From: Nonomuraea roseoviolacea subsp. carminata
GTDB lineage: Bacteria; Actinomycetota; Actinomycetes; Streptosporangiales; Streptosporangiaceae
Assembly (NCBI RefSeq): GCF_024172185.1
Contig: NZ_JAMZEC010000001.1
Span: forward strand, 744,001-808,000
Reading direction: 5' to 3'
DNA: 64,000 nucleotides
A program made the translations under genes and the position numbers. This document shows positions 1 to 7,539 of the stretch, one piece after another. The notes under the pieces are model-generated. The model was given only the letters and a program-made list of their open reading frames with translations. It was not told where the DNA came from and ran no database searches. Each line of letters begins with the position of its first letter. Position 1 is the stretch's first letter.

Positions 1-44
1 GCCCCCGCCGGGAGCAGCAGAGCCGCGGTGAGGGCGGCTACTGA
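1..44 (+). CDS. Possible 3' end of a gene entering from the left
   Basis: One plus-strand frame, with codons starting at base 3, runs open from the window edge to a TGA at 42-44 and would end in EQQSRGEGGY. A perfect 7-bp hairpin starts 5 bases after this stop, which is the main reason to take it as a real gene end. About 14 codons are visible, so no function can be given. It could be a chance open frame. Confidence 0.3.
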   Translation, partial: PRREQQSRGEGGY

Positions 45-48
45 TCCC

Positions 49-69
49 ACGCGGCGGAGAAGGCCGCGT
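49..69. terminator. Hairpin after the left-edge reading frame
   Basis: ACGCGGC at 49-55 pairs perfectly with GCCGCGT at 63-69 around a 7-base loop. There is no T tract, which is usual for actinobacterial terminators. It lies just after the TGA at 42-44. Confidence 0.4.
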
Positions 70-182
70 AAGGGGGGCCTGGGCAAGGGGCGTAAGGGGG
101 GCATGGCCGCGACACTAGAACAGGGCTCACGTTCTGCCTAGAGCCAGATGATCTTCTTTGTCCGCGTGGCCCGGGAACGGCG

Positions 183-215
183 ACGGCCGCCCCGGAGGGA
201 ACCCGGGGCGGCCGT
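183..215. terminator. Strong hairpin terminator after the TetR gene
   Basis: A perfect 13-bp stem (ACGGCCGCCCCGG at 183-195, its complement at 203-215) closes a 7-base loop 20 bases beyond the TetR stop codon. It can end the leftward exporter-repressor transcript and, being symmetric, any rightward transcript. The rest of the first 234 bases holds no gene that I can support. Confidence 0.7.
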
Positions 216-234
216 AGGAGTGCGGGAGAGGCGG

Positions 235-867
235 TCAGCGCGAGGCGATGCCGGACAGGACCTGGTCGACGATCCGCTCGGCGAGGCCATCGGTGAGCTC
301 GGCGTTGCCCCACTTGGTGTACCAGAGCATGGCGCCCGACAGTGAGGCGAGCGCCACGTCCACGTCGATGTCGGGCCGCAGCTCGCCGGTGTCGACGCCG
401 CGCTGGACCACGTCGCGCACGGCCTTCCTGCGCGGCTCGACGGCGACCTTCACGAACCGGCCCATGAGGCGCGGGTAGCGGTCGGCGTCGCTCATGGCGA
501 CGTTCATGAGGCATCGGGTACGGTCTTGGCCCGCCTCGTTCTGCATGGCCGCGAGGAGCGTGATCAGATCCTCGCGCACCGAGACGCCGCGGACGGGCGG
601 CAGCGGGGCCTTGAGGGTGGCGAGCGAGTCGGCGACCAGGTCTTCCTTGTTGGACCAGCGCCGGTAGATGGTCGTCTTGCCGACCCCGGCCCTTGAGGCG
701 ATCGCCTCGATGGACAGCTCGGCCACGCCCATGCCCTCCGCGATCAGGTCGAGGGTGGCCTCGATGATCGCCTTCTCGGCCTTCTCGCTGCGGGGGCGGC
801 CCGCCGGGCGGCCGGCTCCCGCCACCGCCTGCCCGGCCGTCCCGTGCGTCATCTCCTGCGTCGTCAT
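235..867 (-). CDS. TetR family transcriptional repressor
   Basis: A 210-aa DNA-binding protein. An N-terminal TetR helix-turn-helix spans about residues 33-77, with the typical GVGKTTIYRRW recognition-helix signature. An all-helical C-terminal ligand domain of the TetR_C_11 type follows. The first ~25 residues are a flexible Gly/Ala/Arg-rich tail. It starts 7 bases after the stop of the upstream drug exporter and is surely co-transcribed with it. The likely role is to repress that operon and release it when a toxic compound binds. The probable targets are the GCGTATCG/CGATACGC repeats upstream of the exporter. The family call is firm; ligand and target are inferred. Confidence 0.9.
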   Translation of the reverse strand: MTTQEMTHGTAGQAVAGAGRPAGRPRSEKAEKAIIEATLDLIAEGMGVAELSIEAIASRAGVGKTTIYRRWSNKEDLVADSLATLKAPLPPVRGVSVREDLITLLAAMQNEAGQDRTRCLMNVAMSDADRYPRLMGRFVKVAVEPRRKAVRDVVQRGVDTGELRPDIDVDVALASLSGAMLWYTKWGNAELTDGLAERIVDQVLSGIASR

Positions 868-874
868 CGCGGCC

Positions 875-2425
875 TCACACTACCGCTGGTTCCCTCGTTT
901 CGGCCTCCTGAACAGGGGCCGGCTTGCCCGGCATCCACCGGAAGACCACGCCCACGCCGACCAGCGCGATCACCGCGGACACCAGGGCGGTGATGTGCAT
1001 GCCGTGGATGAACGCGTCGTAGGCGGGCGCCATCAGGCCCTGGCCGCGCGCGCCGAGCGCCTTGGCGGCGGCGTCGGTGGCCATGAGCGACTCACCGGCG
1101 GCGTGCCGCATGGCCTCGGGCAGGCCGGTCAGGTGCGGGGCGATCTCACCGCGGTAGCTGGAGGACAGCACCGAGCCGAGCACGGCCACGCCGAGCGCGC
1201 CGGCGACCTGGCGGACGGTGTTGCTCATGGCCGACCCGACGCCGGCCTTCTCGCGGGGCAGCGACTCCATGATGGCGGTGGTGGCGGGCGGCATGATGTT
1301 GGCCATCGCGGCGCCCTGGATGAAGAAGATCACCTCGATGAGCAGGACCGGGGTGTCCTGGTCGAGGAGCGCGTAGCTGGCGAGCACCAGGGTGATCACC
1401 GCCATGCTGACGCCGGAGGCGAGCTTGGCGCCGAAACGCTGGTTCACGCGCTGGCTGAGCGGCGCGAAGATGAGCTGGGCCGCGGCGAAGGGGATCATCA
1501 GCGCTCCCGCCTGGACCGGGCTGAAACCCAGCACGATCTGCAGGTAGAAGGTCAGGAAGAACATCCCGCCCATCATCGCGAAGAAGACCATGCCCATCAT
1601 GCCGATGGCCGAGCTGAAGCGGACGTTGCCGAAGTTGCGCACGTCGAAGACGGGGTTGTCGATGCGCCGCTCCCACCAGGCGAAGACCGCCAGCACCGCG
1701 ACGCCCACGAGCGTCGGGACGTAGACCTCGGGGTCGGTGACGGTGGCCAGCTCGCCGCCGCGGATGATGCCGTAGACGATCGCGACGAGACCGATGATCG
1801 ACAGCAGCACGCCGACCGGGTCGAGCTTGGACGGCTTGGGGTCACGCGACTCGGGCACGATGAAGCCGATCAGGAACATGCTGATGATCACGATCGGCAC
1901 GTTGACGAGGAAGACCGAGCCCCACCAGAACCGCTCGATCAGCAGGCCGCCGGTGATGGGGCCGATGGCCACGGCCAGGCCGACGCCGCCCGCCCAGATG
2001 CCGATCGCCTTGCCGCGCTCGGACGGGGGGAACACGTTCGAGATGATGGCCAGGGTGGCCGGCATGATCGCCGCGCCGCCGATGCCCATCGCCGCGCGGG
2101 CCAGGATCAGCTGGGTCGGGTCCTGGGAGTAGGCGCTGGCCAGTGAGGCCAGGCCGAACAGCGCCATGCCGACGAAGAGCATCCGCTTGCGGCCGGTGCG
2201 GTCACCGATCACGCCGAAGGTGAACAGCAGTCCTGCGAACACCAGCGTGTAGGAGTTGATCGCCCACTCCAGCTCGCTCTGGGTCGCGCCCAGGCCGTGG
2301 GTGGGGTCGGCGATGGTCTTCATCGCCACGTTGAGGATGGTGTTGTCGAGCACGACCGCCAGCAGGCTGAAGACCAGCACTCCGAGGATCGTCCACCGGC
2401 GCGGATGGCCTGCGTGGGTTTCCAT
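875..2425 (-). CDS. DHA2 family MFS drug exporter
   Basis: A 516-aa inner-membrane protein of the major facilitator superfamily, with about 14 hydrophobic segments as in EmrB/QacA proton-drug antiporters. Motif A lies in the loop after helix 2 (FGVIGDRTGRKRM). The motif C region after helix 4-5 contains AIGPITGGLL. It probably exports toxic organic compounds using the proton gradient. The ATG start at 2423-2425 gives normal family length. It is the first gene of a two-gene operon with the TetR repressor, and the palindromic region at 2436-2492 is its likely operator. The substrate cannot be read from sequence. Confidence 0.9.
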   Translation of the reverse strand: METHAGHPRRWTILGVLVFSLLAVVLDNTILNVAMKTIADPTHGLGATQSELEWAINSYTLVFAGLLFTFGVIGDRTGRKRMLFVGMALFGLASLASAYSQDPTQLILARAAMGIGGAAIMPATLAIISNVFPPSERGKAIGIWAGGVGLAVAIGPITGGLLIERFWWGSVFLVNVPIVIISMFLIGFIVPESRDPKPSKLDPVGVLLSIIGLVAIVYGIIRGGELATVTDPEVYVPTLVGVAVLAVFAWWERRIDNPVFDVRNFGNVRFSSAIGMMGMVFFAMMGGMFFLTFYLQIVLGFSPVQAGALMIPFAAAQLIFAPLSQRVNQRFGAKLASGVSMAVITLVLASYALLDQDTPVLLIEVIFFIQGAAMANIMPPATTAIMESLPREKAGVGSAMSNTVRQVAGALGVAVLGSVLSSSYRGEIAPHLTGLPEAMRHAAGESLMATDAAAKALGARGQGLMAPAYDAFIHGMHITALVSAVIALVGVGVVFRWMPGKPAPVQEAETREPAVV

Positions 2426-2435
2426 GCGAACTCCA

Positions 2436-2492
2436 ATTTCGATACGTCAATGTTTCGCAACGCGAGCGTATCGTAAGAATATTCCGATACGC
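2436..2492. promoter_or_regulatory. Probable TetR operator region of the exporter operon
   Basis: GCGTATCG at 2466-2473 and CGATACGC at 2485-2492 are perfect inverted repeats 11 bases apart. A third copy, CGATACGT, lies at 2440-2447. The 12-mers at 2436-2447 and 2481-2492 match at 10 positions. The cluster sits 11-67 bases before the exporter start, in an A/T-richer patch than its surroundings. The remaining gap to 2803, about 310 bases, holds no gene I can support. Confidence 0.6.
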
Positions 2493-2803
2493 AACGGTGT
2501 CGTTTCGAAAGCTGGTCACCCGGTCCCGATCACGCCCACCCCGATCGTTGAACGCCCAGCTCAGGGAGGGTTTCCTCTTGGGGAGGATCGGCGCAGAAGT
2601 CCTACGCGGGTGCGGGCCCCACGCAGAGGCGAGCACCACATACGGGCCCCGCAGGGGCGCCGCACCGGGGAGCAGGCGCTGAAGGAGGCGCCGCGCAGGG
2701 CTGCGATGGCATGTCGCGCTCAGGGGACATGCCGCACGCGACGCGCGCCCAGGGCCTGGAGACGGCAGCACGCCGCGGCCTCGGCGGAGCGGCGCCCGGC
2801 GGG

Positions 2804-4021
2804 TCAGGGGGTCGCGGTGGCCGGGGCCGGTTCCTCCGTCGTCGTCCGGCTGGCCTCCGCCGAGCGGCCGCGCCAGAACGGCACCGCCACCCCCACCATG
2901 ACCACGCCCACCGCCCCCGCCACGGCGAACGCCCAGGCAGGTCCGTGCGCGTCGATGACGGCGCCCGCGATCGGCGCGGACAGGGCGCCGCCGACCAGCA
3001 GGGCCGTGCCGTGCAGGCCCATCGCCTCGCCCCGCGCCGCCGCCGGCACCCGCCCGCTCACGGCCTCGACCGTGGACGACAGCGCCGGCGCGCACAGCAG
3101 ACCCGCGGGCAGCATCGCCAGGACCAGCCACCGCCAGTCGCCGGCGGCCAGGCCCACGGGCGCGGTCAGCAGCCCCATCCCCGCGATGAGCCCCAGCGGC
3201 GAGAACCCCCGGCTCAGCCCGCCGTACACGAACCCGCCCAGCAGGGAGTACACGCACCACAGGGCGACGGCCAGCCCCACCCACGCGGTCTGGCCGGCGT
3301 TCTTGATGGTGCCCACGAGGGCCAGCTCGCTGGCGGTCAGCACGAACGTGGCCGCGGCGGCCGTGCCGAGCAGCGCGGCCAGTCCGGGCGTGAGCCAGCG
3401 CCGCCTCGGCACCCGCACCTGCTCGGCGGCGAGCTCCTCGGCCGAGCGGGTCGGCGGGTCGAGCACGATCAGCCCCAGCCCGGCGGCCGTCATGCCGCCC
3501 GCGATGACGGCCATGGTGGGGCCGCTGCCCAACGTGGTGACGCCGGCCACGGCCAGCGCGGGCCCCGTCATGTAGGACAGCTCGACGATCATCGAGTCGA
3601 GCGAGAAGCCCATGCGGCGCTGCTCCGGCGGCACCAGAGCCGTCAGGCACTGCCTGATCACGCTGAACACCGGCAGCGCCAGCAGGCCCGCGAGCGCCGC
3701 CGCGGCCACCAGCGCCGGGAACGGCAGCGCCCACGCGCACGCCCAGAACGCCGCCTGCGCGCCGGTCGTGACGGCCAGCACCGGGCGCAGCCCGTGCCTG
3801 TCGACGAACCTCCCGGATAACGGCGAGCCGACGGCCATGCCGACCGTGCTGGCCATGGTGACCAGCCCCGCCTGCCCGAAGCCGAGCCGCATGCCTTCGA
3901 CGACGTGCAGCGTCAGCGCCATGCCCGTCGCGGTCGACGGGACGCGGGCCAGCAGGCCCACGAGGAGCAGGGTGCGGACGCCGGGCAGCCTGAGCAGACG
4001 CCGGTAAGGTTCGAGAGCCAT
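2804..4021 (-). CDS. MFS transporter, 12-helix type
   Basis: A 405-aa integral membrane protein with about 12 hydrophobic segments and the helix 2-3 signature SGRFVDRHGLRPVL, so a major facilitator superfamily member of the ~400-aa class. N- and C-halves are joined by a cytoplasmic loop rich in Arg near residues 195-210. It is read in the same direction as the DHA2 exporter but 380 bases upstream of it, so it is probably a separate unit. It is divergent from panB, with about 130 bases between the two starts. Substrate unknown; efflux of a small molecule is the usual role of such singletons. Confidence 0.85.
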   Translation of the reverse strand: MALEPYRRLLRLPGVRTLLLVGLLARVPSTATGMALTLHVVEGMRLGFGQAGLVTMASTVGMAVGSPLSGRFVDRHGLRPVLAVTTGAQAAFWACAWALPFPALVAAAALAGLLALPVFSVIRQCLTALVPPEQRRMGFSLDSMIVELSYMTGPALAVAGVTTLGSGPTMAVIAGGMTAAGLGLIVLDPPTRSAEELAAEQVRVPRRRWLTPGLAALLGTAAAATFVLTASELALVGTIKNAGQTAWVGLAVALWCVYSLLGGFVYGGLSRGFSPLGLIAGMGLLTAPVGLAAGDWRWLVLAMLPAGLLCAPALSSTVEAVSGRVPAAARGEAMGLHGTALLVGGALSAPIAGAVIDAHGPAWAFAVAGAVGVVMVGVAVPFWRGRSAEASRTTTEEPAPATATP

Positions 4022-4152
4022 GGTGATTGCTTACCTCCGCACCCATTGTGGCAAGCGGCACCGACAGTCTCGCCACCGGTTTTCGCGGGTGGCATCATCG
4101 AAGGGTCCGGGTACGCCACTGGGGCGCCTCGAGACTTTCTGGAGCGTTCGAC

Positions 4153-5004
4153 ATGCCTTCTTCCACCATGCCCCCACCCACCCCCACCTCCCTGTACGGC
4201 GGCGCCGCCGGGCGGCGCGTCACCGTCCGCGACCTCGCCGCGGCCAAGGAGCGCCGCGAGAAGTGGCCGATGCTGACGGCCTACGACGCCATGACGGCGC
4301 GGGTGTTCGACGAGGCGGGCGTGCCGGTGCTGCTCGTCGGCGACTCGGCGGCCATGGTCGTCTACGGCTACGACTCCACGGTCCCCGTCACCGTGGACGA
4401 CCTGCTGCCCCTCACGGCCGGCGTCGTACGCGGCTCCTCACGGGCGCTCGTGGTGGCCGACCTGCCGTTCGGCTCCTATCAGGCGTCGCCGGCGCAGGCC
4501 CTGGAGTCGGCGGCCCGCTTCCTGAAGGAGGCCGGGGCCCACGCGGTCAAGCTGGAGGGCGGCCACCGGGTGCTGCCGCAGGTCGAGGCGCTGGTGTCGG
4601 CCGGTGTCCCGGTCATGGGCCACCTCGGTCTCACCCCGCAGTCCGTCAACGTCTTCGGCGGCTACCGCGTCCAGGGGCGCGGCGAGTCGGGCGAGGAGCT
4701 GATGAAGGACGCCAAGGACCTGGAGCGGGCGGGCGCGTTCGCGCTGGTGCTGGAGTGCGTGCCGGCCGAGCTGGCCGAGCGGGTGACGGCGTCCCTGTCG
4801 ATCCCGACGATCGGCATCGGCGCAGGCGCGGCCACGGACGCGCAGGTGCTCGTCTGGCAGGACCTCATGGGGCTCACGCCGCATCCCGCGAGGTTCGTCA
4901 AGAAGTACGGCGACCTGGCGGCCGACCTCGACCGCGCGGCCCGCGCCTTCGCGGCGGACGTCGTCTCGGGCGCCTTCCCCGCCCCGGAGCACACCTACCG
5001 CTGA
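4153..5004 (+). CDS. panB: 3-methyl-2-oxobutanoate hydroxymethyltransferase (PanB)
   Basis: A 283-aa cytoplasmic enzyme that transfers a hydroxymethyl group from 5,10-methylene-tetrahydrofolate to 2-oxoisovalerate to make ketopantoate, the first step of pantothenate and coenzyme A synthesis. The TIM-barrel fold is recognisable from the metal-binding aspartate in [10 protein letters not shown] (D64), the KLEGG motif (second acidic ligand) and LECVPAEL with the catalytic Glu. The frame is open further upstream, but the ATG at 4153 has GGAG 8 bases before it and gives normal family length with a short Pro/Ser-rich N-terminus. No other pan gene is nearby. A hairpin follows the stop. Confidence 0.95.
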   Translation: MPSSTMPPPTPTSLYGGAAGRRVTVRDLAAAKERREKWPMLTAYDAMTARVFDEAGVPVLLVGDSAAMVVYGYDSTVPVTVDDLLPLTAGVVRGSSRALVVADLPFGSYQASPAQALESAARFLKEAGAHAVKLEGGHRVLPQVEALVSAGVPVMGHLGLTPQSVNVFGGYRVQGRGESGEELMKDAKDLERAGAFALVLECVPAELAERVTASLSIPTIGIGAGAATDAQVLVWQDLMGLTPHPARFVKKYGDLAADLDRAARAFAADVVSGAFPAPEHTYR

Positions 5005-5027
5005 CCGCTCCGGTCACCTTCGCCGCC

Positions 5028-5059
5028 GCCGCCCGGCCGCCCTCCGGCCGCCGGGCGGC
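5028..5059. terminator. Hairpin between panB and the threonine dehydratase gene
   Basis: GCCGCCCGG at 5028-5036 pairs with CCGGGCGGC at 5051-5059, in the space between two convergent genes. It probably ends transcription from both sides. Confidence 0.5.
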
Positions 5060-5119
5060 ACCGCTTTCCGGTAGCCGCGCGGACTCCCCGGCCGAGCCGG
5101 GGCAGGCATGCGACGAATC

Positions 5120-6262
5120 TCACTCCGCGTTCAGGGTGGACGGGTCGGTGTTGGCGCCGCAGACCACGACCGCGACCCGCTCCCCCGGCGCCGGCGTGTA
5201 CGCGCCCGACAGCAGCGCCGCGTAGGCCGCCGCGCCGGCGTGCTCGGCCACCACCCGGTGGCGCTCCCACAGCGCCCGCCGCGCCGCGACGATGGCCTCG
5301 TCCGGCACGAGCACACTGGCCAGGCGCCCCTCCGCGGCGGCCCGCGAGCAGATCCCGTACGCCAGCCCGCCGACGCGGCTCGCGCCGAGGGCGTCGGCCG
5401 CCACCCCGCTGACCGGCACCTGGACCGGCTCCCCCGCGCGCAGCGCCTCGTGCAGGGTCGGGCACAGCTCCGGCTCCACGGCGACGATCCTCGGCCCGGG
5501 CGTCCCGTCACCGGAGGTCCCGTCGCCCCCGGGCGTCCCAGCACCGGGAGTCCCGTCGCCCCCGGACGTCCCGTCGCCCCCGGGCGTCCCAGCACCGGAC
5601 GTCCCGTCGCCCCCGGGCGTCCCAGCACCGGGCGTCCCGTCGCCGGACGCATCGCCGCTCGCCGTGCCGCCCTCGCCGGGCGCACCGCCGCCCAGCGCGC
5701 CGCCGCCCAGCGCGCCGCTGCTCACCGTGACGCCGGCGACGAGCCCGCCGCCGCCCACCGCCACGATGATCGTGTCGAGCCCCGGCACCTGGCCGGTCAG
5801 CTCCAGCCCGAGCGTGCCCTGCCCCGCGACCACCTCGGGCTGGTCGTAGGCGTGGACCGCGAGCGCGCCCGTCTCGGCGGCGCGCTTGGCGGCGGCCTCG
5901 GCGGCCTGCGCGTAGAGGGCTCCGCTCTGCCGGATCTGCGCGCCCAGCGCCCGCAGCCCTGCCACCTTGACGGGGCTGGTGACCTCGGGCACGAAGATCT
6001 CGGCCCGGACGCCGAGCGCCCGGGCCGCGTGGGCGACGGCCAGGCCGTGGTTGCCGCCGCTGGCCGCGATCACGCCGGCCGGCGGCAGCTCGCCCGCGGA
6101 CAGGATCCGGTTGAAGGCGCCGCGCGCCTTGAACGACCCGGCGTGCTGGAGCTGCTCCAGCTTCAGGAACAACCCCGGTGACACCTCGAGGACCGGCGTG
6201 CGCAGCGCGTGCCCCGCGATCCGCCGGGCGGCGCCCGTCACGTCCTCGTACGTCACCGTCAT
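5120..6262 (-). CDS. Threonine/serine dehydratase-like PLP enzyme with a repeat insertion
   Basis: A 380-aa fold-type II PLP enzyme that should deaminate L-threonine or L-serine to a 2-oxo acid plus ammonia. The PLP lysine is K45 in AGSFKARGAFN. The phosphate loop SGGNHG is at 69-73 and the glycine loop VGGGGLVAG at 169-177. The ATG has AAGGAG 6 bases upstream. Residues 181-256 are a Gly/Thr/Ser/Asp/Pro-rich tandem repeat. They lie exactly where related enzymes have a helix between the glycine loop and the next strand (RIVAVEPE, 258-265), so about 20 ordered residues seem replaced by some 76 low-complexity ones. It follows the cystathionine enzyme gene by 41 bases, and both reactions can give 2-oxobutyrate. 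Function as an active enzyme is likely but unproven. Confidence 0.85.
   Translation of the reverse strand: MTVTYEDVTGAARRIAGHALRTPVLEVSPGLFLKLEQLQHAGSFKARGAFNRILSAGELPPAGVIAASGGNHGLAVAHAARALGVRAEIFVPEVTSPVKVAGLRALGAQIRQSGALYAQAAEAAAKRAAETGALAVHAYDQPEVVAGQGTLGLELTGQVPGLDTIIVAVGGGGLVAGVTVSSGALGGGALGGGAPGEGGTASGDASGDGTPGAGTPGGDGTSGAGTPGGDGTSGGDGTPGAGTPGGDGTSGDGTPGPRIVAVEPELCPTLHEALRAGEPVQVPVSGVAADALGASRVGGLAYGICSRAAAEGRLASVLVPDEAIVAARRALWERHRVVAEHAGAAAYAALLSGAYTPAPGERVAVVVCGANTDPSTLNAE
5495..5722 (-). repeat. In-frame minisatellite inside the dehydratase gene
   Basis: An imperfect tandem array built from GC-rich units coding blocks such as GTPGGDGTSG and GAGTPGGDG, repeated across residues 181-256. 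All length differences are multiples of three, so the frame is kept. Confidence 0.85.
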
Positions 6263-6303
6263 GGGGGGCTCCTTCTCGATCGGGCCAGGGCACAGCGCGA
6301 TGA

Positions 6304-7479
6304 CTAGTCTGCCAACGCCTGCTCGATGTCGGCCCACAGGTCCTCGGGGTGCTCGATGCCGACCGCGATGCGGACCGTGCCCTCGCCGATGCCGAACCGG
6401 GCCAGGGCCTCGGCGTCGAGCGAGCGGTGCGAGGTGGTGGCCGGGTGCATGGTGAGCGTCTCGACGCCGCCCAGCGACGGCGCGAGCAGGGCGAGCCGTA
6501 CGGACTTCATGAACCTCTCCCCCGCCGCGCGCCCGCCCGCGAGGTCGAAGGAGAACACGCCGCCGAAGTCCGGCAGCAGCTTGCCGGCGATCTCGTACGA
6601 CGGGTGCGACGGCAGGCCCGGCCAGTGGACCGCGGACACGGCGGGGTGCTCGACCAGCCGGGTGGCCAGCAGCCGGGCGTTGGAGCAGTGGCGCTCCATG
6701 CGCAGGGCCAGCGTCTGCATGCCGCGCAGCGTGAGCCAGGCGGGGAACGGGTCGGCCGAGGCGCCGAGCACGGTGGAGTGGTGCCACACCTTCTCGTGGA
6801 GCTCGTGGTCGCGGAAGACGGCCAGGCCGCCGACCACGTCGGTGTGCCCGGACAGGTACTTGGTGGTGGAGTGGACGACGATGTCCGCGCCGTGCTCGAT
6901 GGGGCGGCACAGCACCGGCGAGGCGAAGGTGTTGTCGACCACCGAGACCAGGCCCAGCTCGCGGGCCGCCGCGCACATCCCGGGCAGGTCGGCGACCAGC
7001 GTCATCGGGTTGGAGATGGTCTCCAGGTACAGCATCCGCGTCTCGGGGCGGGCGGCCTCGCGCACCGCGCCGGGGTCGGCCTCGTTCACGTGGGTGACGG
7101 TGACGCCGAAGCGGGCGGCGAGGTCGTTGAGCGTCGCGGCGGTCCCGCCGTACAGGGACTTCTGCGCGATCACGTGGTCGCCCGGCTTGAGCAGGGCGTA
7201 CAGGACCGTGTTGATGGCGCCCATGCCGGAGCCGGTGGCGAACGCCGCGACGCCGCCCTCCAGGCCGGACACGGCGCTCTCCAGGGCGCGCACGGTGGGG
7301 TTGCTGTAGCGGCCGTACACGAACGGGCCGTCGGGGCGTCCCATCGCGTCGGCCATCACCGCCGGGTCGTCGAAGACGAATCCGGACGTCTGGTAGATCG
7401 GCATCGTGATCGGCCGGCTGTCCTCGACGGGCGGCTGCGGCGGGTGGACGACGCGGGTCTCAGGTCGGAGTTCGCTCAT
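6304..7479 (-). CDS. Cystathionine gamma-lyase/gamma-synthase family enzyme
   Basis: A 391-aa fold-type I PLP enzyme of sulfur amino acid metabolism (Cys/Met_Meta_PP). The Schiff-base lysine is K207 in HSTTKYLSGH. YGRYSNPT at 55-62 and the SLYGGT block near 108-113 bind PLP in this family. The best match is cystathionine gamma-lyase or gamma-synthase, with methionine gamma-lyase as the alternative. The sequence alone does not decide between them. The dehydratase-like gene lies 41 bases downstream in the same operon. This suggests a path from cystathionine or methionine through 2-oxobutyrate, or cysteine supply by reverse transsulfuration. It is divergent from a MocR-type regulator 60 bases away. 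Confidence 0.9.
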   Translation of the reverse strand: MSELRPETRVVHPPQPPVEDSRPITMPIYQTSGFVFDDPAVMADAMGRPDGPFVYGRYSNPTVRALESAVSGLEGGVAAFATGSGMGAINTVLYALLKPGDHVIAQKSLYGGTAATLNDLAARFGVTVTHVNEADPGAVREAARPETRMLYLETISNPMTLVADLPGMCAAARELGLVSVVDNTFASPVLCRPIEHGADIVVHSTTKYLSGHTDVVGGLAVFRDHELHEKVWHHSTVLGASADPFPAWLTLRGMQTLALRMERHCSNARLLATRLVEHPAVSAVHWPGLPSHPSYEIAGKLLPDFGGVFSFDLAGGRAAGERFMKSVRLALLAPSLGGVETLTMHPATTSHRSLDAEALARFGIGEGTVRIAVGIEHPEDLWADIEQALAD

Positions 7480-7518
7480 GTCGTCCAGGATGTCCGTTCG
7501 AGGTGGCCTCTGTCAGAT

Positions 7519-7536
7519 CCAATGCGGCAGAATTGG
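7519..7536. promoter_or_regulatory. Candidate MocR operator in the divergent promoter
   Basis: CCAAT at 7519-7523 and ATTGG at 7532-7536 form a perfect inverted repeat with an 8-base spacer, 3 bases before the ATG of the regulator and 39 bases before the start of the cystathionine enzyme gene. It would suit autoregulation and control of the divergent operon by the regulator. Confidence 0.4.
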
Positions 7537-7539
7537 TCC

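Noticed and set aside
668..2146. Long plus-strand open frame opposite the DHA2 exporter gene
   Set aside because: High GC keeps the opposite strand open. The translation is His/Asp/Arg/Gly-rich without domains, and the minus-strand exporter has full family motifs.
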